The position numbers were made by a program, and so were the translations under genes. A DNA stretch of 64,000 bases from Serratia sp. AKBS12 (lineage in GTDB: Bacteria > Pseudomonadota > Gammaproteobacteria > Enterobacterales > Enterobacteriaceae): NCBI RefSeq assembly GCF_024793895.1, contig NZ_JANUSB010000010.1:62001-126000 (forward strand). Direction: 5' to 3'. Below are positions 17,603-27,398 of this stretch, in pieces. Under the pieces are notes generated by a model. It was not told the DNA's origin and did no database searches. It worked only from the letters and a program-made list of their open reading frames with translations. Numbering within the stretch: position 1 is the first letter of the stretch; the number at the start of each line of letters is the position of its first letter.

Positions 17603-17860
17603 ATGAGTAAAGTCATCCGTAAAGGAGACAGCCTGCGGGAATATGGTGGCAAGGTATTAGGAGGGCACTACCAGTGTTTTGGTCAGGGATTTGCCTGTAA
17701 GGGAGATCCGGTTCGTTGTAACAAACACGGTATGACGACCATCGCGGAAGGTAGCACATTGACCACGGTTGATGGACAACCCGTCGCGCTGCATGGTCAC
17801 CACTGTGCCTGCGGCTGTACGCTGCTCAGCTCGTTTCCTGACTGCGGTATTGACCAGTGA
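17603..17860 (+). CDS. PAAR-domain spike tip protein
   Basis: An 85-aa PAAR-repeat protein that sharpens the VgrG spike and can help carry effectors. The length and the pattern of Gly, Cys and His (KVIRKGDSLREYGGKVL, then ALHGHHCACGCTLL) fit the zinc-binding conical fold. AAGGAG precedes the ATG. It follows the effector by 19 bp and overlaps the next gene by 4 bp (GTGA). It has no fused toxin domain. Confidence 0.9.
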   Translation: MSKVIRKGDSLREYGGKVLGGHYQCFGQGFACKGDPVRCNKHGMTTIAEGSTLTTVDGQPVALHGHHCACGCTLLSSFPDCGIDQ

Positions 17861-18996
17861 GATCAGCTCCTGATTATCCGCAGTACAAAACGGCGCATCC
17901 GCCTGGTACCGCAAGGTGGCTGTCGGCCACGGCTCTGCTGGTGTTGATCGGCGGAGGTGCTGGCGGACTGTTGCCCTCTGCCGAGGGTAAAAGCTCGCTG
18001 GTGGCCGCCATTATGCTGGTGGCACTGCTGCTGTCGGGCGCTGGCTGGCTTGTGCGGCTGCTGTACTATCGCGTCAGCGTGCATAACGCCGCTTTCTACT
18101 ATCAGCTGGTGGCTTATGAACAGCAGCAGTGGTGGGCTGCGCACCGCCAGCCGCTCTGGTTAAAAGAAGGCCTGTTGCTGGGGCCTGCAGGTACGCGTTC
18201 AGTTGACTGGCTGCGTGTGCTTAACCGTGAACAACGCCCTCCGGAGGAAAACAAAGAGGGCGGCGGCAGTGCACTAAGACTGCCACAAATTTCGGTTATA
18301 GATGCCACCGCTCGTGAAAAGCGGCTGGCGGAACTGCTGGTTATTGAGTGGCAAAAGCAGCGTAGTGCAAAAAAACTCGCTCCACCGCTGCGTTGCTACT
18401 GGCAGGGGGCCGACATCACCTGGCAGGCATTTCGCGCACAGATGGCGCTCGCCTTCCCGGACATTGCGCTGCCAGCCCGGCCTGAGCCCTGGCAAGGGGA
18501 AGCCAGTCTGGCTGAAATAGCGAGCGAGCTTGCCGGGGCCAAACCTGATGACACGATGCTGATCGCTGGGTGTCAGGTCATTGCGGCGCAGCCGGGTACA
18601 GCGCATCCCGCCGGAGAATCTGCGGCACTGTGGCTGGCCGGACGTAATGGCCCGGTACAACTGACGCGTGGTGAAACTTTTTCGCCAGATCAAGGCGACA
18701 TATTGCTCACCGTGTTCGCCCGTGCACTGGAACAGAGCGAGCTGAAAGACCCACCGGAGGCCTGTACGCTGTTTTCCCGACCCGGCCTCGAGGCGCTGGT
18801 GAGCAGTGGCTGGGATGTTAGCCAGCATCTGCAGGACGCCAACTGGGGGGAGGTTGGCGATATGGAAACTCTGATTGTTTTATCCCTGGCGGCAATCTAT
18901 GCCGCGCACCACCAACAACCGTGCGGCTGGATTGCCCGCGACCCGATGAACACCCTCGCAACTGGAATAGTAAAACCTGATGGACAACGTCAATAA
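17857..18996 (+). CDS. T6SS-associated membrane protein of unknown function
   Basis: A 379-aa protein with a GTG start that overlaps the PAAR stop. Two hydrophobic helices lie at about residues 21-42 and 47-70, followed by a long soluble domain with no motif I recognise. Similar proteins occupy the place before tssM in Enterobacter/Klebsiella-type T6SS loci, so a role in assembly or effector handling near the inner membrane is plausible but not shown. The last 17 bp overlap tssM, so expression is coupled to the core membrane complex. Confidence 0.65.
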   Translation: MRSAPDYPQYKTAHPPGTARWLSATALLVLIGGGAGGLLPSAEGKSSLVAAIMLVALLLSGAGWLVRLLYYRVSVHNAAFYYQLVAYEQQQWWAAHRQPLWLKEGLLLGPAGTRSVDWLRVLNREQRPPEENKEGGGSALRLPQISVIDATAREKRLAELLVIEWQKQRSAKKLAPPLRCYWQGADITWQAFRAQMALAFPDIALPARPEPWQGEASLAEIASELAGAKPDDTMLIAGCQVIAAQPGTAHPAGESAALWLAGRNGPVQLTRGETFSPDQGDILLTVFARALEQSELKDPPEACTLFSRPGLEALVSSGWDVSQHLQDANWGEVGDMETLIVLSLAAIYAAHHQQPCGWIARDPMNTLATGIVKPDGQRQ

Positions 18997-21900
18997 GCCT
19001 GCTGCCATTTCTGTGGCAGCCACGGCAACTGTCTGTATTGCTGTGACCACTTTACTGGTACTACTGGGCGGAGTGGCATGGTGGCTGTGGGCGACCGAAC
19101 GTTCAACGGAATGGGAAACGCTGCGTCCGCTTATCGTCTCTGGCTTTATCGTCTGGGGAATTGCGCTCAGCATGCTGGTACTGGGTTTTATGGCCTTTCG
19201 GTTATTGATTAAGGATAAGGTTAGCCCGCCGTCATCCCACAAGCGTAGACCTGCAAAGGTTATGGGGCACGAAGCGGCTTACGGACTGCTGAAGACACAC
19301 CTCCGATCGCGCTATAGCCTCTTCTGGCGCTACAAGGTTCGCCTGTTGCTGATTACCGGTGACGAAGCTGCGATTAAACCACTGATACCTGGCCTACAAC
19401 AGCGGCAGTGGCTTGAAGGCAACCGTACCGTGCTGCTTTACGGCGGCAGCCTGACCGCCGAGCCCGATAAGGAAAAATACACCACGCTGCGAAAACTGCG
19501 TCGCGGGCGCCCACTGGACGGTATTGTACGCGTCATGCCTGAGTCGCTTAATCTTACGCCCCAAATCAGCGACAACGATTTACGTGGACTGGAAAAAATC
19601 AGTGAATTGCTGCGTTATTCCGCCCCGGTCTGGCTGTGGCAGCTATGCGACAGCAAGTGGTCGCAGGCAAAACGCACTGAGCAGGCGGTAGGGGCAAGCT
19701 TCCCGCTGCGTGCTAAGCCTGACGATATTAGCCGCCAGCTTGAACTGATGCTGCCAGCATTGCGGGCGCAGGGGGTGAGTCAGGTCGCTGAGAACAACGG
19801 CTATGACTTCCTGATGCGCCTGGGCCAGCACCTCAAAGATGGCGGTATCGCCCGCTGGACGCAGCAACTGGCGCCATGGCTGTCTGTCTCACAGCAGCGC
19901 GTTCCGCTGCGTGGCCTGATGTTCAGCCTGCCGGAGAAAAAATCGACTGGCTCAGTTGAGGCGGCGGTTGCCGCTTTCACGCCGGCTGATACAGAGAAGT
20001 ATATCCCCGAATCACAACGCCATGCGCTGACCCTGCCAGTAACCTGGCAGGGCATCGTGGATGACTGCACCCGCGTACGTGGCCGCCGTGTCGGTATGGC
20101 GTGGGAACAGACCCTTGCCTGGACGCTGATGGCCATCATTGGTATCTGGGGAGCGGGTACACTGTTGTCGTTCGCGGTCAACCGCATGCAGATTGTCTCT
20201 GTGGCGCAGCAGGCGCATGCTCTGGTGGATCATCCTTCCGTAGCGGATTACCAGCTGACGGCGCTGCATACGCTACGTAATGACGCCGGCCGCCTGCAGC
20301 ACCGTATTCAGGAAGGTGCACCCTGGTACCAGCGCTTCGGTCTGGACCATAACCAGCAGTTGCTCGACGCGATGCTGCCCTGGTACGGCGTGGCGAACAA
20401 CCGCCTGATACGCGACCCGGCGAATCAGGCGCTGACGCAAAAACTCACCGCGCTTGCAAACTCTGCCCCCAACAGTGACCAGCGAGCACAGCTGGCGAAA
20501 CCGGGTTATGACCAGCTTAAAGCCTGGCTGATGATGGCCCGCCCGGATAAAGCCGATGGTGCGTTTTACGCGCAAGCTATGAAAACCGTGCAGCCGATGC
20601 GAATGGGCATCTCAACCGGACTGTGGCAGAGCCTGTCGCCAGATTTATGGGCCTTCTATATCTCTGAACTGCCTGAGCAACCACAATGGAAAATCACGCC
20701 GGATGCGCAACTGGTGAGCCAGAGTCGCCAGGTGCTGTTGCAGCAAATTGGAAGGCGTAACGCCGAAAGCACGCTGTATGAGAACATGCTCAAATCCGTG
20801 CGTCGTAACTTTGCCGATGTCTCTCTAGAAGATATGACCAGCGGTACCGATGCGCGCCGCCTGTTTACCACTGAGGCGATGGTGCCGGGCATGTTCACCC
20901 GCCAGGCCTGGAAAGGCGGCATTCAGCAGGCTATCGAAAAGGCCGCAACATCGCGCCGGGATGAAATCGACTGGGTGCTGAGTGACAGCCGGAAAGCCAT
21001 CTCTTCAGACCTGTCGCCGGAAGCCCTGAAAGCCCGCCTCACCCAGCGCTACTTCACCGACTTTGCCGGCAGCTGGCTGAGCTTCCTCAACAGTCTGCGA
21101 CTTAATCCTGCAAACAACATTGCGGACGTTACCGACCAACTGACGTTGATGAGCGATGCCCGCCAGTCACCGCTGATTGCCCTGATGAATACCCTCGCCT
21201 GGCAGGGGCAGACCGGCCAGCAAAGCGAAGGTCTTTCGGATTCCATCATCAAATCGGCTAAAGATCTGGTGGGCGGACAGGACAAACCTGCGATTGACCA
21301 GTCTGCGTCAGGCCCGCAGGGGCCGCTGGATGAAACCTTTGGCCCGCTGCTTCAGCTTCTGGGTAAAAACAAAGGCAGCAATGTGATGTCGGCTGACAAT
21401 TCCCTGAGCCTGCAAACCTACCTGACCCGCATCACCCGCGTGCGTCTGCGACTGCAACAGGTGGCCAGCGCTTCTGACCCGCAGGCGATGATGCAGACTC
21501 TGGCGCAGACCGTGTTCCAAGGCAAAAGCGTGGACCTGACCGACACCCAGCAGTACGGCAGTCTGATTGCGGCCAGCCTTGGCGAGGAGTGGAGCGGTTT
21601 TGGCAGCACGATGTTTGTGCAGCCGCTGACCCAGGCCTGGGAGACCGTGCTTCAGCCATCGGCAGCCAGTCTGAATGACAAATGGAGCCGCTCGGTGGTT
21701 GCGAACTGGCAAACCGCCTTTGACGGGCGCTTCCCGTTTGCGACCAGTAAAAGCGATGCTTCTCTGCCAATGCTGGCCGAGTTCGTGCGCAAGGACAGCG
21801 GACGTATTGAACGCTTCCTGACCACGGAGCTCAGCGGTGTGCTGCACAAAGAGGGTAGTCAGTGGGTGCCGGATAAGGTCAACAGCCAGGGGCTGAGCTT

Positions 21901-22435
21901 TAACCCGACCTTCCTGCGGGCCATTAACCAGCTGAGCCAGCTGTCGGACATTCTGTTCACCGATGGCAGCCAGGGCATCAGCTTTGAGTTGCAGGCGCGT
22001 CCTGTGCCGCAGGTGGTGGAGACGCAGTTAACCATTGATGGACAAAAGCTGCACTACTTCAACCAGATGGCCGACTGGCAAAGCTTCCGCTGGCCGGGAG
22101 ACACTTACAAGCCGGGGACGATGCTGACCTGGACTACGGTAAACGCCGGCGCGCGCCTGTTCGGGGATTACAGCGGGACCTGGGGCTTTATTCGCTGGCT
22201 GGACCAGGGAAAGTGTGCGCAGCTTGACCGCAGCCAGTGGATGATGAGCTTTACCGCACCGGACGGTCGCACCCTGCAGTGGGTATTGCGCTCACAACTC
22301 GGAAAAGGTCCGCTGGCGCTGCTGGATCTGCGTGGTTTCACGCTGCCGGATCAGATATTCAGTGTCGACAGCGCAGCCACCGCACAGGCGCTGATGGCTA
22401 ATACGGAAAACAATGACAGGGAGGGAGTCGAATAA
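18980..22435 (+). CDS. tssM: T6SS membrane complex protein TssM (IcmF)
   Basis: An 1151-aa IcmF protein. Two N-terminal helices (about 11-37 and 52-76) and a third near 380-402 flank the cytoplasmic domain. The large periplasmic part follows and contacts TssJ. At the place of the P-loop the sequence reads LLLITGDEAAIKPL (residues 122-135), so the Gly-Lys-Thr/Ser of a Walker A motif is absent. The C-terminal IcmF/VasK region (VEAWLQ-type strands, here WSFR-like FRWPGDTYKPG) is intact. It joins tssA by a 1-bp stop/start overlap (TAATG). Confidence 0.92.
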   Translation: MDNVNKPAAISVAATATVCIAVTTLLVLLGGVAWWLWATERSTEWETLRPLIVSGFIVWGIALSMLVLGFMAFRLLIKDKVSPPSSHKRRPAKVMGHEAAYGLLKTHLRSRYSLFWRYKVRLLLITGDEAAIKPLIPGLQQRQWLEGNRTVLLYGGSLTAEPDKEKYTTLRKLRRGRPLDGIVRVMPESLNLTPQISDNDLRGLEKISELLRYSAPVWLWQLCDSKWSQAKRTEQAVGASFPLRAKPDDISRQLELMLPALRAQGVSQVAENNGYDFLMRLGQHLKDGGIARWTQQLAPWLSVSQQRVPLRGLMFSLPEKKSTGSVEAAVAAFTPADTEKYIPESQRHALTLPVTWQGIVDDCTRVRGRRVGMAWEQTLAWTLMAIIGIWGAGTLLSFAVNRMQIVSVAQQAHALVDHPSVADYQLTALHTLRNDAGRLQHRIQEGAPWYQRFGLDHNQQLLDAMLPWYGVANNRLIRDPANQALTQKLTALANSAPNSDQRAQLAKPGYDQLKAWLMMARPDKADGAFYAQAMKTVQPMRMGISTGLWQSLSPDLWAFYISELPEQPQWKITPDAQLVSQSRQVLLQQIGRRNAESTLYENMLKSVRRNFADVSLEDMTSGTDARRLFTTEAMVPGMFTRQAWKGGIQQAIEKAATSRRDEIDWVLSDSRKAISSDLSPEALKARLTQRYFTDFAGSWLSFLNSLRLNPANNIADVTDQLTLMSDARQSPLIALMNTLAWQGQTGQQSEGLSDSIIKSAKDLVGGQDKPAIDQSASGPQGPLDETFGPLLQLLGKNKGSNVMSADNSLSLQTYLTRITRVRLRLQQVASASDPQAMMQTLAQTVFQGKSVDLTDTQQYGSLIAASLGEEWSGFGSTMFVQPLTQAWETVLQPSAASLNDKWSRSVVANWQTAFDGRFPFATSKSDASLPMLAEFVRKDSGRIERFLTTELSGVLHKEGSQWVPDKVNSQGLSFNPTFLRAINQLSQLSDILFTDGSQGISFELQARPVPQVVETQLTIDGQKLHYFNQMADWQSFRWPGDTYKPGTMLTWTTVNAGARLFGDYSGTWGFIRWLDQGKCAQLDRSQWMMSFTAPDGRTLQWVLRSQLGKGPLALLDLRGFTLPDQIFSVDSAATAQALMANTENNDREGVE

Positions 22436-24036
22436 TGGGCACACTGCATAATCTGGTTGCCGCCTGTCAGGCTGACGATGCTCAGTTGCGGCAACAGGCG
22501 CAGACACGCACGGAAAACTGGCAGCCCTGGCTTGCTCCGGTAAGCGTTGCCAGTCCCCAAGGGGAAGACCCGGGATATGACGATGATTTTCAGCGTATCC
22601 GGGAAGAGGTCAACAAGCTCTCCGGCATCGATACCGGGTTGATTTGCACGCTTGCCGAAAAGTTACTGACCACCGGGGCCAAAGATATGCGGGTTGCCAC
22701 CTATTACTGCTGGGCGCGCCTGCACCAGGATGGCGAAGCTGGCTTTGCCGAAGGGCTTGAATTGCTGGCGGGATTGCTACAGCGCTATGGAACGCAACTT
22801 CATCCACAGCGCGAGCGGAGCCGTAAACCCGCGCTGGAGTGGCTCGCAGGCTCCCGGGTTCTGGACAGTCTGTCACTCTGGCCGGAGGTAGTGCGTGAGG
22901 ATGCACAGCGTACCGCCGGGGCGCTACTGCTGATTACTGACAGCCTGGAGACAGAGCCTGAAGCGTCACGGCCGGAGCTCAATGCACTATACGGCGCTCT
23001 GGAGTCCCGCCTGATTAAAGCCGGTGGTATGGATGCGGTGGTACCGCAGAACGCCAGCAGTCAGATACGTGCGCAGCAGCCATCTCACACGACAGAGCAG
23101 GATGCGCCAGTGCTGAGCCGCATTACCTCCGGCCAGGATTTACTGGCTCAGGCCCGTACACTGACGGGGTATCTGCGTGAACAACCCGATGGTTGGTTTG
23201 CGGCACACCGACTGATGAAAAGCCTGCGTCATGACACGCTGCACAGTATTCCTGCTCCGGATGCACAGGGGAAAACCCGAATCGAACCGCCGCGGGCTGA
23301 CCAGCGGGCGATGCTCAAACGCCTGTATCTGCAACAGAGCTGGCTGGAGATACTGGAGCAGGCAGACAGCACCTTCTCGCGTGGTGCCAATCACCTCTGG
23401 CTGGATTTGCAGTGGTATATCCACCAGGCTCTGGTGAAGTCGGGGCAGGATGTACTGGCTGATATCATCGCCGCGGACCTGAAAGGGCTACTGCGCCGCC
23501 TTACCGGGCTTGAAACCCTGGCCTTTAACGACGGTACGCCGTTTGCCGATGAAGTGACGCTGAACTGGATAAATCAGAGCGTGCTGGGCGATATGGCCGG
23601 CTGGCGGGATGAACCGGTCAGCGCCGTCGGTGAGACGGATAACGATATTCTGGTCCTCGAGCCGGAAGCGCTGGAGAAAGCGGACACCGACGGTCTGGAT
23701 GCCACACTCCACTGGCTGCAGACCCGTCCGGGTGCAGACTCTACAAAAGACAAATGGCTGCTGCGTCTGCTGATGGTCCGCGTGGCCGAGCAGAAGGGCA
23801 AAAATGAACTGGCCCTGCATCTGCTGGGTGAGCTCGACAGCGCCGCACAGTCAATCACCCTCACGCAGTGGACCCCGGCGCTGCTGTTTGAAGTGAAATC
23901 GCGTCGCCTCAGACTGCTGCGTATGAAAGCCGCCCGCAGTGAAACCGATAAATCACGGTTACAGCCAGAGATGGACCTGCTTCTGGCGGGTCTGATTGCG
24001 CTCGATCCGGCCAGCAGTGCAGTGCTTTGCGGGTAA
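22435..24036 (+). CDS. tssA: T6SS cap/priming protein TssA
   Basis: A 533-aa protein with an N-terminal ImpA_N domain (roughly residues 40-180; YYCWARLHQDGEAGFAEGLE) and a helical C-terminal region. TssA primes and caps the growing tube and sheath. It is coupled to tssM by overlap and followed by tssF after 41 bp. A second ImpA_N protein of the VasL type is encoded at 28023, so the locus carries two members of this superfamily with different architecture. Confidence 0.85.
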   Translation: MGTLHNLVAACQADDAQLRQQAQTRTENWQPWLAPVSVASPQGEDPGYDDDFQRIREEVNKLSGIDTGLICTLAEKLLTTGAKDMRVATYYCWARLHQDGEAGFAEGLELLAGLLQRYGTQLHPQRERSRKPALEWLAGSRVLDSLSLWPEVVREDAQRTAGALLLITDSLETEPEASRPELNALYGALESRLIKAGGMDAVVPQNASSQIRAQQPSHTTEQDAPVLSRITSGQDLLAQARTLTGYLREQPDGWFAAHRLMKSLRHDTLHSIPAPDAQGKTRIEPPRADQRAMLKRLYLQQSWLEILEQADSTFSRGANHLWLDLQWYIHQALVKSGQDVLADIIAADLKGLLRRLTGLETLAFNDGTPFADEVTLNWINQSVLGDMAGWRDEPVSAVGETDNDILVLEPEALEKADTDGLDATLHWLQTRPGADSTKDKWLLRLLMVRVAEQKGKNELALHLLGELDSAAQSITLTQWTPALLFEVKSRRLRLLRMKAARSETDKSRLQPEMDLLLAGLIALDPASSAVLCG

Positions 24037-24077
24037 AACGCCTGGCATACCTTTAAAACACACATATTCAGGTTTTT

Positions 24078-25832
24078 ATGGACGATTTAACCCTGCGTTA
24101 TTATGACGCTGAAATGCGCTACCTGCTGGAAGCCGGTGAAGAGTTTGCCCGTGCTCACCCCGAGCAGGCGGCGATGCTCAATCTCGATAAAGCGGGCGCG
24201 CGCGACCCGTACGTGGAGCGGCTGTTCGAGGGCTTTGCCTTCCTGATGGGGCGACTGCGTGAAAAGCTTGATGACGACCTGCCTGAACTGACCGAAGGGC
24301 TGGTCAGCCTGCTGTGGCCGCATTACCTGCGTACCATTCCGTCAATGTCGGTGGTGGAATTCACCCCTGACTGGCGTGAGATGAAAGAGCAGATGCGCAT
24401 TGTCAAAGGCTTTGAGGTGAACTCACGGCCGATCGGTGAGAAGGGCACGCGCTGCCGGTACACCACCACCAAAGAGATCACCCTTCAGCCTCTGTCACTT
24501 GAAACTGCGCGTCTGGCAACCGATCCGGATGGTCGCTCGGTCATCACGCTGCGGTTTAACTGCAGCCATCTCGCCGACTGGAGCCGTGTCGATCTCAGCC
24601 AGATCCCGTTCTACTTCAATGCAGACGCACCGCTAGCCTGCGCCATGCATGAAGCCTTTACCATGAACGCTGCCCGCCTCTGGCTGCGCATACCGGGCGA
24701 CACGGACAGAAGGCCACTTGACGGATATTTCACCGCGCTGGGCTTTGGCGATGACGACGAACTGTGGCCGAAGGGCAGCAGCAGCTTTAGCGGCTATCAG
24801 CTGCTGCTGGAGTACTTCACCTTCCGCGAGAAATTCATGTTCACGAGCCTGCGTGGGCTTGAGACCGTGGTCTTTGCGGCCGAGCTCCCATGGTTTGAAA
24901 TCGACGTGGTGCTGACGGAGCGCTGGGAGCATGACTTCAGCTTTACTGAAAAGCATCTGCGCCTGAACTGTGTGCCGGTGATTAACCTGTTCCCGCTGGA
25001 GTCCGACCCGCTGACGCTCAACTCCCTGCAGACCGAATACATGCTGCGCCCGATGCGCGTGCAGGATGGTCATACCGAGATTTATGCGGTCGATTCGGTG
25101 ATGTCATCGAGCCAGCATACCTATGTGCCGTTCTCCAGCTTCCGCCACAAGGGGGGAATGATGCGCCATGCGGCTCCGGAGTATTACTATCACACCCGCG
25201 TGCGCCGCGGTCCGTCCGGGCTGCATAACACCTGGCTTATCCTCGGCGGCGAAGCCTTGGATAACCACACGGTGCCGGAGGATGAAAGCCTGTCGCTGAC
25301 GCTCACCGGCACCAACGGACAGCTACCTCGCCGGGCGTTGCAGAGCACCGTGCTCGATACGGTAATGAAAACCACCTCGGCCAGTATTGCCGTGCGTAAC
25401 CTGTGTGCGCCGACGCAACCCTGTTATCCCCCGGCACAGGATCGTTTTCACTGGCGTGTGCTAAGCCATCTTGGCAGCGGCTTCCTGTCGATGTTGGACA
25501 ACGCTGAAGTGCTACGCGGAACCCTGGCACTGTACGAGTGGACCGACAGCGAGGTGAACCGCCGCCGCCTGGAAGCGATTGTCGACGTGAAGCACAGTGA
25601 AACGGAACGCTTTGAGCAGGGCTACCTGGTGCGTGGTGTGCAGATTGAAGTGACGCTGGACGGTCACGGCTTTGCCGGACGCGGCGACATCTGCCTGTTT
25701 GGCGAGATGCTGAGCCGCTTCTTCGCGCTGTATACCGATATCTATCTGTTTAACCGCCTGATTATCATCCTGCAACCGACCGGAGAACGCCTGGAATGGG
25801 AAGAGAAGCACAACCGCCGCATTCCCGGCTGA
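24078..25832 (+). CDS. tssF: T6SS baseplate protein TssF
   Basis: A 584-aa VasA/ImpG protein, the main wedge component of the baseplate with TssG, TssE and TssK. The start LTLRYYDAEMRYLLEAGEEFA and DPYVERLFEGFAFLMGRLREKLDDD are diagnostic. The C-terminal EVTLDGHGFAGRGDICLFGE..FFALYTDIYLFNRL motif is intact. It overlaps tssG by 37 bp, so the two wedge proteins are translationally coupled. Confidence 0.94.
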   Translation: MDDLTLRYYDAEMRYLLEAGEEFARAHPEQAAMLNLDKAGARDPYVERLFEGFAFLMGRLREKLDDDLPELTEGLVSLLWPHYLRTIPSMSVVEFTPDWREMKEQMRIVKGFEVNSRPIGEKGTRCRYTTTKEITLQPLSLETARLATDPDGRSVITLRFNCSHLADWSRVDLSQIPFYFNADAPLACAMHEAFTMNAARLWLRIPGDTDRRPLDGYFTALGFGDDDELWPKGSSSFSGYQLLLEYFTFREKFMFTSLRGLETVVFAAELPWFEIDVVLTERWEHDFSFTEKHLRLNCVPVINLFPLESDPLTLNSLQTEYMLRPMRVQDGHTEIYAVDSVMSSSQHTYVPFSSFRHKGGMMRHAAPEYYYHTRVRRGPSGLHNTWLILGGEALDNHTVPEDESLSLTLTGTNGQLPRRALQSTVLDTVMKTTSASIAVRNLCAPTQPCYPPAQDRFHWRVLSHLGSGFLSMLDNAEVLRGTLALYEWTDSEVNRRRLEAIVDVKHSETERFEQGYLVRGVQIEVTLDGHGFAGRGDICLFGEMLSRFFALYTDIYLFNRLIIILQPTGERLEWEEKHNRRIPG

Positions 25833-26881
25833 CCCCGCGGCTAGAGGCTGACCTTAACCGCATTAACTTTTACCGTTTATGCCAGTTGCTGGAGAAGCTG
25901 AATCCGGACCGGCCGCTGATGGGCTCAACCAGCCATCCCGGTGATGACCCGGTGCGATTTGCACCGCATCCGGGGATGGGCTTTCCGGCCAGCGAACTCA
26001 AAGCCGTTGAGTATGACGAGGATGATGACAGCAGGCCACCGCTCATCCGCGCCACGTTTATGGGCATGTACGGCGTGGATTCGCCGCTGCCAACGGCGTA
26101 TCTCGATGACATTACCCAGCGTCGGGAAGGGCACGAAGCGCTGCAGGGTTTTCTGGATATCTTCAGCCACCGCATCCTGACGCAGTTTTACCGCATCTGG
26201 CGAAAATACTCGTACCCGGCCACGTTTGAACCCGGCGGGAACGACAGCATTTCGCAGTCGCTATTAGGTCTGGTGGGGCTGGGCATACCGGGCACCGCAG
26301 AGCATATCGCCACCCCGCTATCCCGCTTTCTGTCGCTGCTCGGCGTGTTGCAGCAGCCCGGTAAAACCCAGGAAGGGATGCAGGCGCTGGTGAGCCTGCT
26401 GGCGCCTGATACCAGGGTGCAGGTGAGCCCGTATTGTCTGCGGCCGGTGGAGGTTACTCGGCCACTGGGCTTTTACGGTGATGACGATTTTCTGCTGGAC
26501 GGCAATTCACCGCTGGGTGATGAAGCAATGGACGTCAACAGCCAGCTGCTGATTGCGCTCACGACGGATAACGAACAGGAGACGCATGGCTGGAAACCGG
26601 ATGGCCTGCTGTATCAGGATTTTCTGGTGATGCTGCGGGTCTATCTCGGCTGGCGCTTTAAGGCAAAAATCACCCTGACCACCCGGACCCGGCAGCTAGC
26701 CGCTCCACCGCTCGGCGACGGGCCGTTCTGGCTGGGCATGAATGGCGTACTGGGGGCGGAGAGTGAGGAGCTGGCGGATGACATTCCACCGACCTTTACG
26801 ACGGCGCTGGGCTGCTACACCGGCATGGAGCCTGCAACACCACAACAAGGAAACCGACGTGTTACGTATAAGTTTAACTAA
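25796..26881 (+). CDS. tssG: T6SS baseplate protein TssG
   Basis: A 361-aa VasB/ImpH protein that completes the baseplate wedge as a TssF2-TssG heterotrimer. Recognisable parts are INFYRLCQLLEKLNPDRPLMG, HPGMGFPASEL and FSHRILTQFYRIWRKYSY. The start lies inside the end of tssF. Its last 23 bp overlap the tssJ start. Confidence 0.93.
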   Translation: MGREAQPPHSRLTPRLEADLNRINFYRLCQLLEKLNPDRPLMGSTSHPGDDPVRFAPHPGMGFPASELKAVEYDEDDDSRPPLIRATFMGMYGVDSPLPTAYLDDITQRREGHEALQGFLDIFSHRILTQFYRIWRKYSYPATFEPGGNDSISQSLLGLVGLGIPGTAEHIATPLSRFLSLLGVLQQPGKTQEGMQALVSLLAPDTRVQVSPYCLRPVEVTRPLGFYGDDDFLLDGNSPLGDEAMDVNSQLLIALTTDNEQETHGWKPDGLLYQDFLVMLRVYLGWRFKAKITLTTRTRQLAAPPLGDGPFWLGMNGVLGAESEELADDIPPTFTTALGCYTGMEPATPQQGNRRVTYKFN

Positions 26882-27398
26882 AACCTTCGGCCTGCTGCCG
26901 CTGGCTATAAGCCTGTCCGGCTGCGGCCTGACCCAGAGCGTCAGCGATGGCACCAAATCGGCATTTAACACCGTGTTCTACAAAAAGATTAAGGTGCTGC
27001 ACCTGGATTTCACCGCTCGCGAAGCGCTGAACACCGATTCACGCGAGAGCAACTCGCTGTCTGAGCCGGTGGTGGTCCGTGTCTACCAGCTGAAAGACCG
27101 CGAAGCCTTCGACAAAACGGTCTACCAGCAGTTGCTGAAAGACGGAGAGGCCATTCTGAAAACTGACTTGTTGGCGAGCCGTGATGTGGTGGTGAAGCCG
27201 GGCGGTGATGTGAACCTGAATATGCCGATGGAGGCTGATGCTCAGTTTGTGGCGGTGGCAGGGCTGTTCCGCCAACCGGATATGGTCAACAACACCTGGA
27301 AGCTGGTGATAGGGCGCGAGGACCTTGACCCGGATAAGCCGCGCATTCTGGAAGCTGGTAACAATTATCTGGCGCTGCAACCGCTCAAGGACAACTGA
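26859..27398 (+). CDS. tssJ: T6SS outer-membrane lipoprotein TssJ
   Basis: A 179-aa lipoprotein with lipobox SLSGC (Cys22). TssJ sits in the outer membrane and holds the periplasmic end of TssM. The transthyretin-like fold is suggested by PVVVRVYQLKDREAFDKTVYQQLL and FVAVAGLFRQPD. A GTG at 26859 with AAGGAA upstream gives the only start that leaves the signal peptide at the N-terminus; the longer frame from 26742 would bury it. It overlaps tssG by 23 bp and tssE by 1 bp (TGATG). Confidence 0.9.
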   Translation: MLRISLTKTFGLLPLAISLSGCGLTQSVSDGTKSAFNTVFYKKIKVLHLDFTAREALNTDSRESNSLSEPVVVRVYQLKDREAFDKTVYQQLLKDGEAILKTDLLASRDVVVKPGGDVNLNMPMEADAQFVAVAGLFRQPDMVNNTWKLVIGREDLDPDKPRILEAGNNYLALQPLKDN

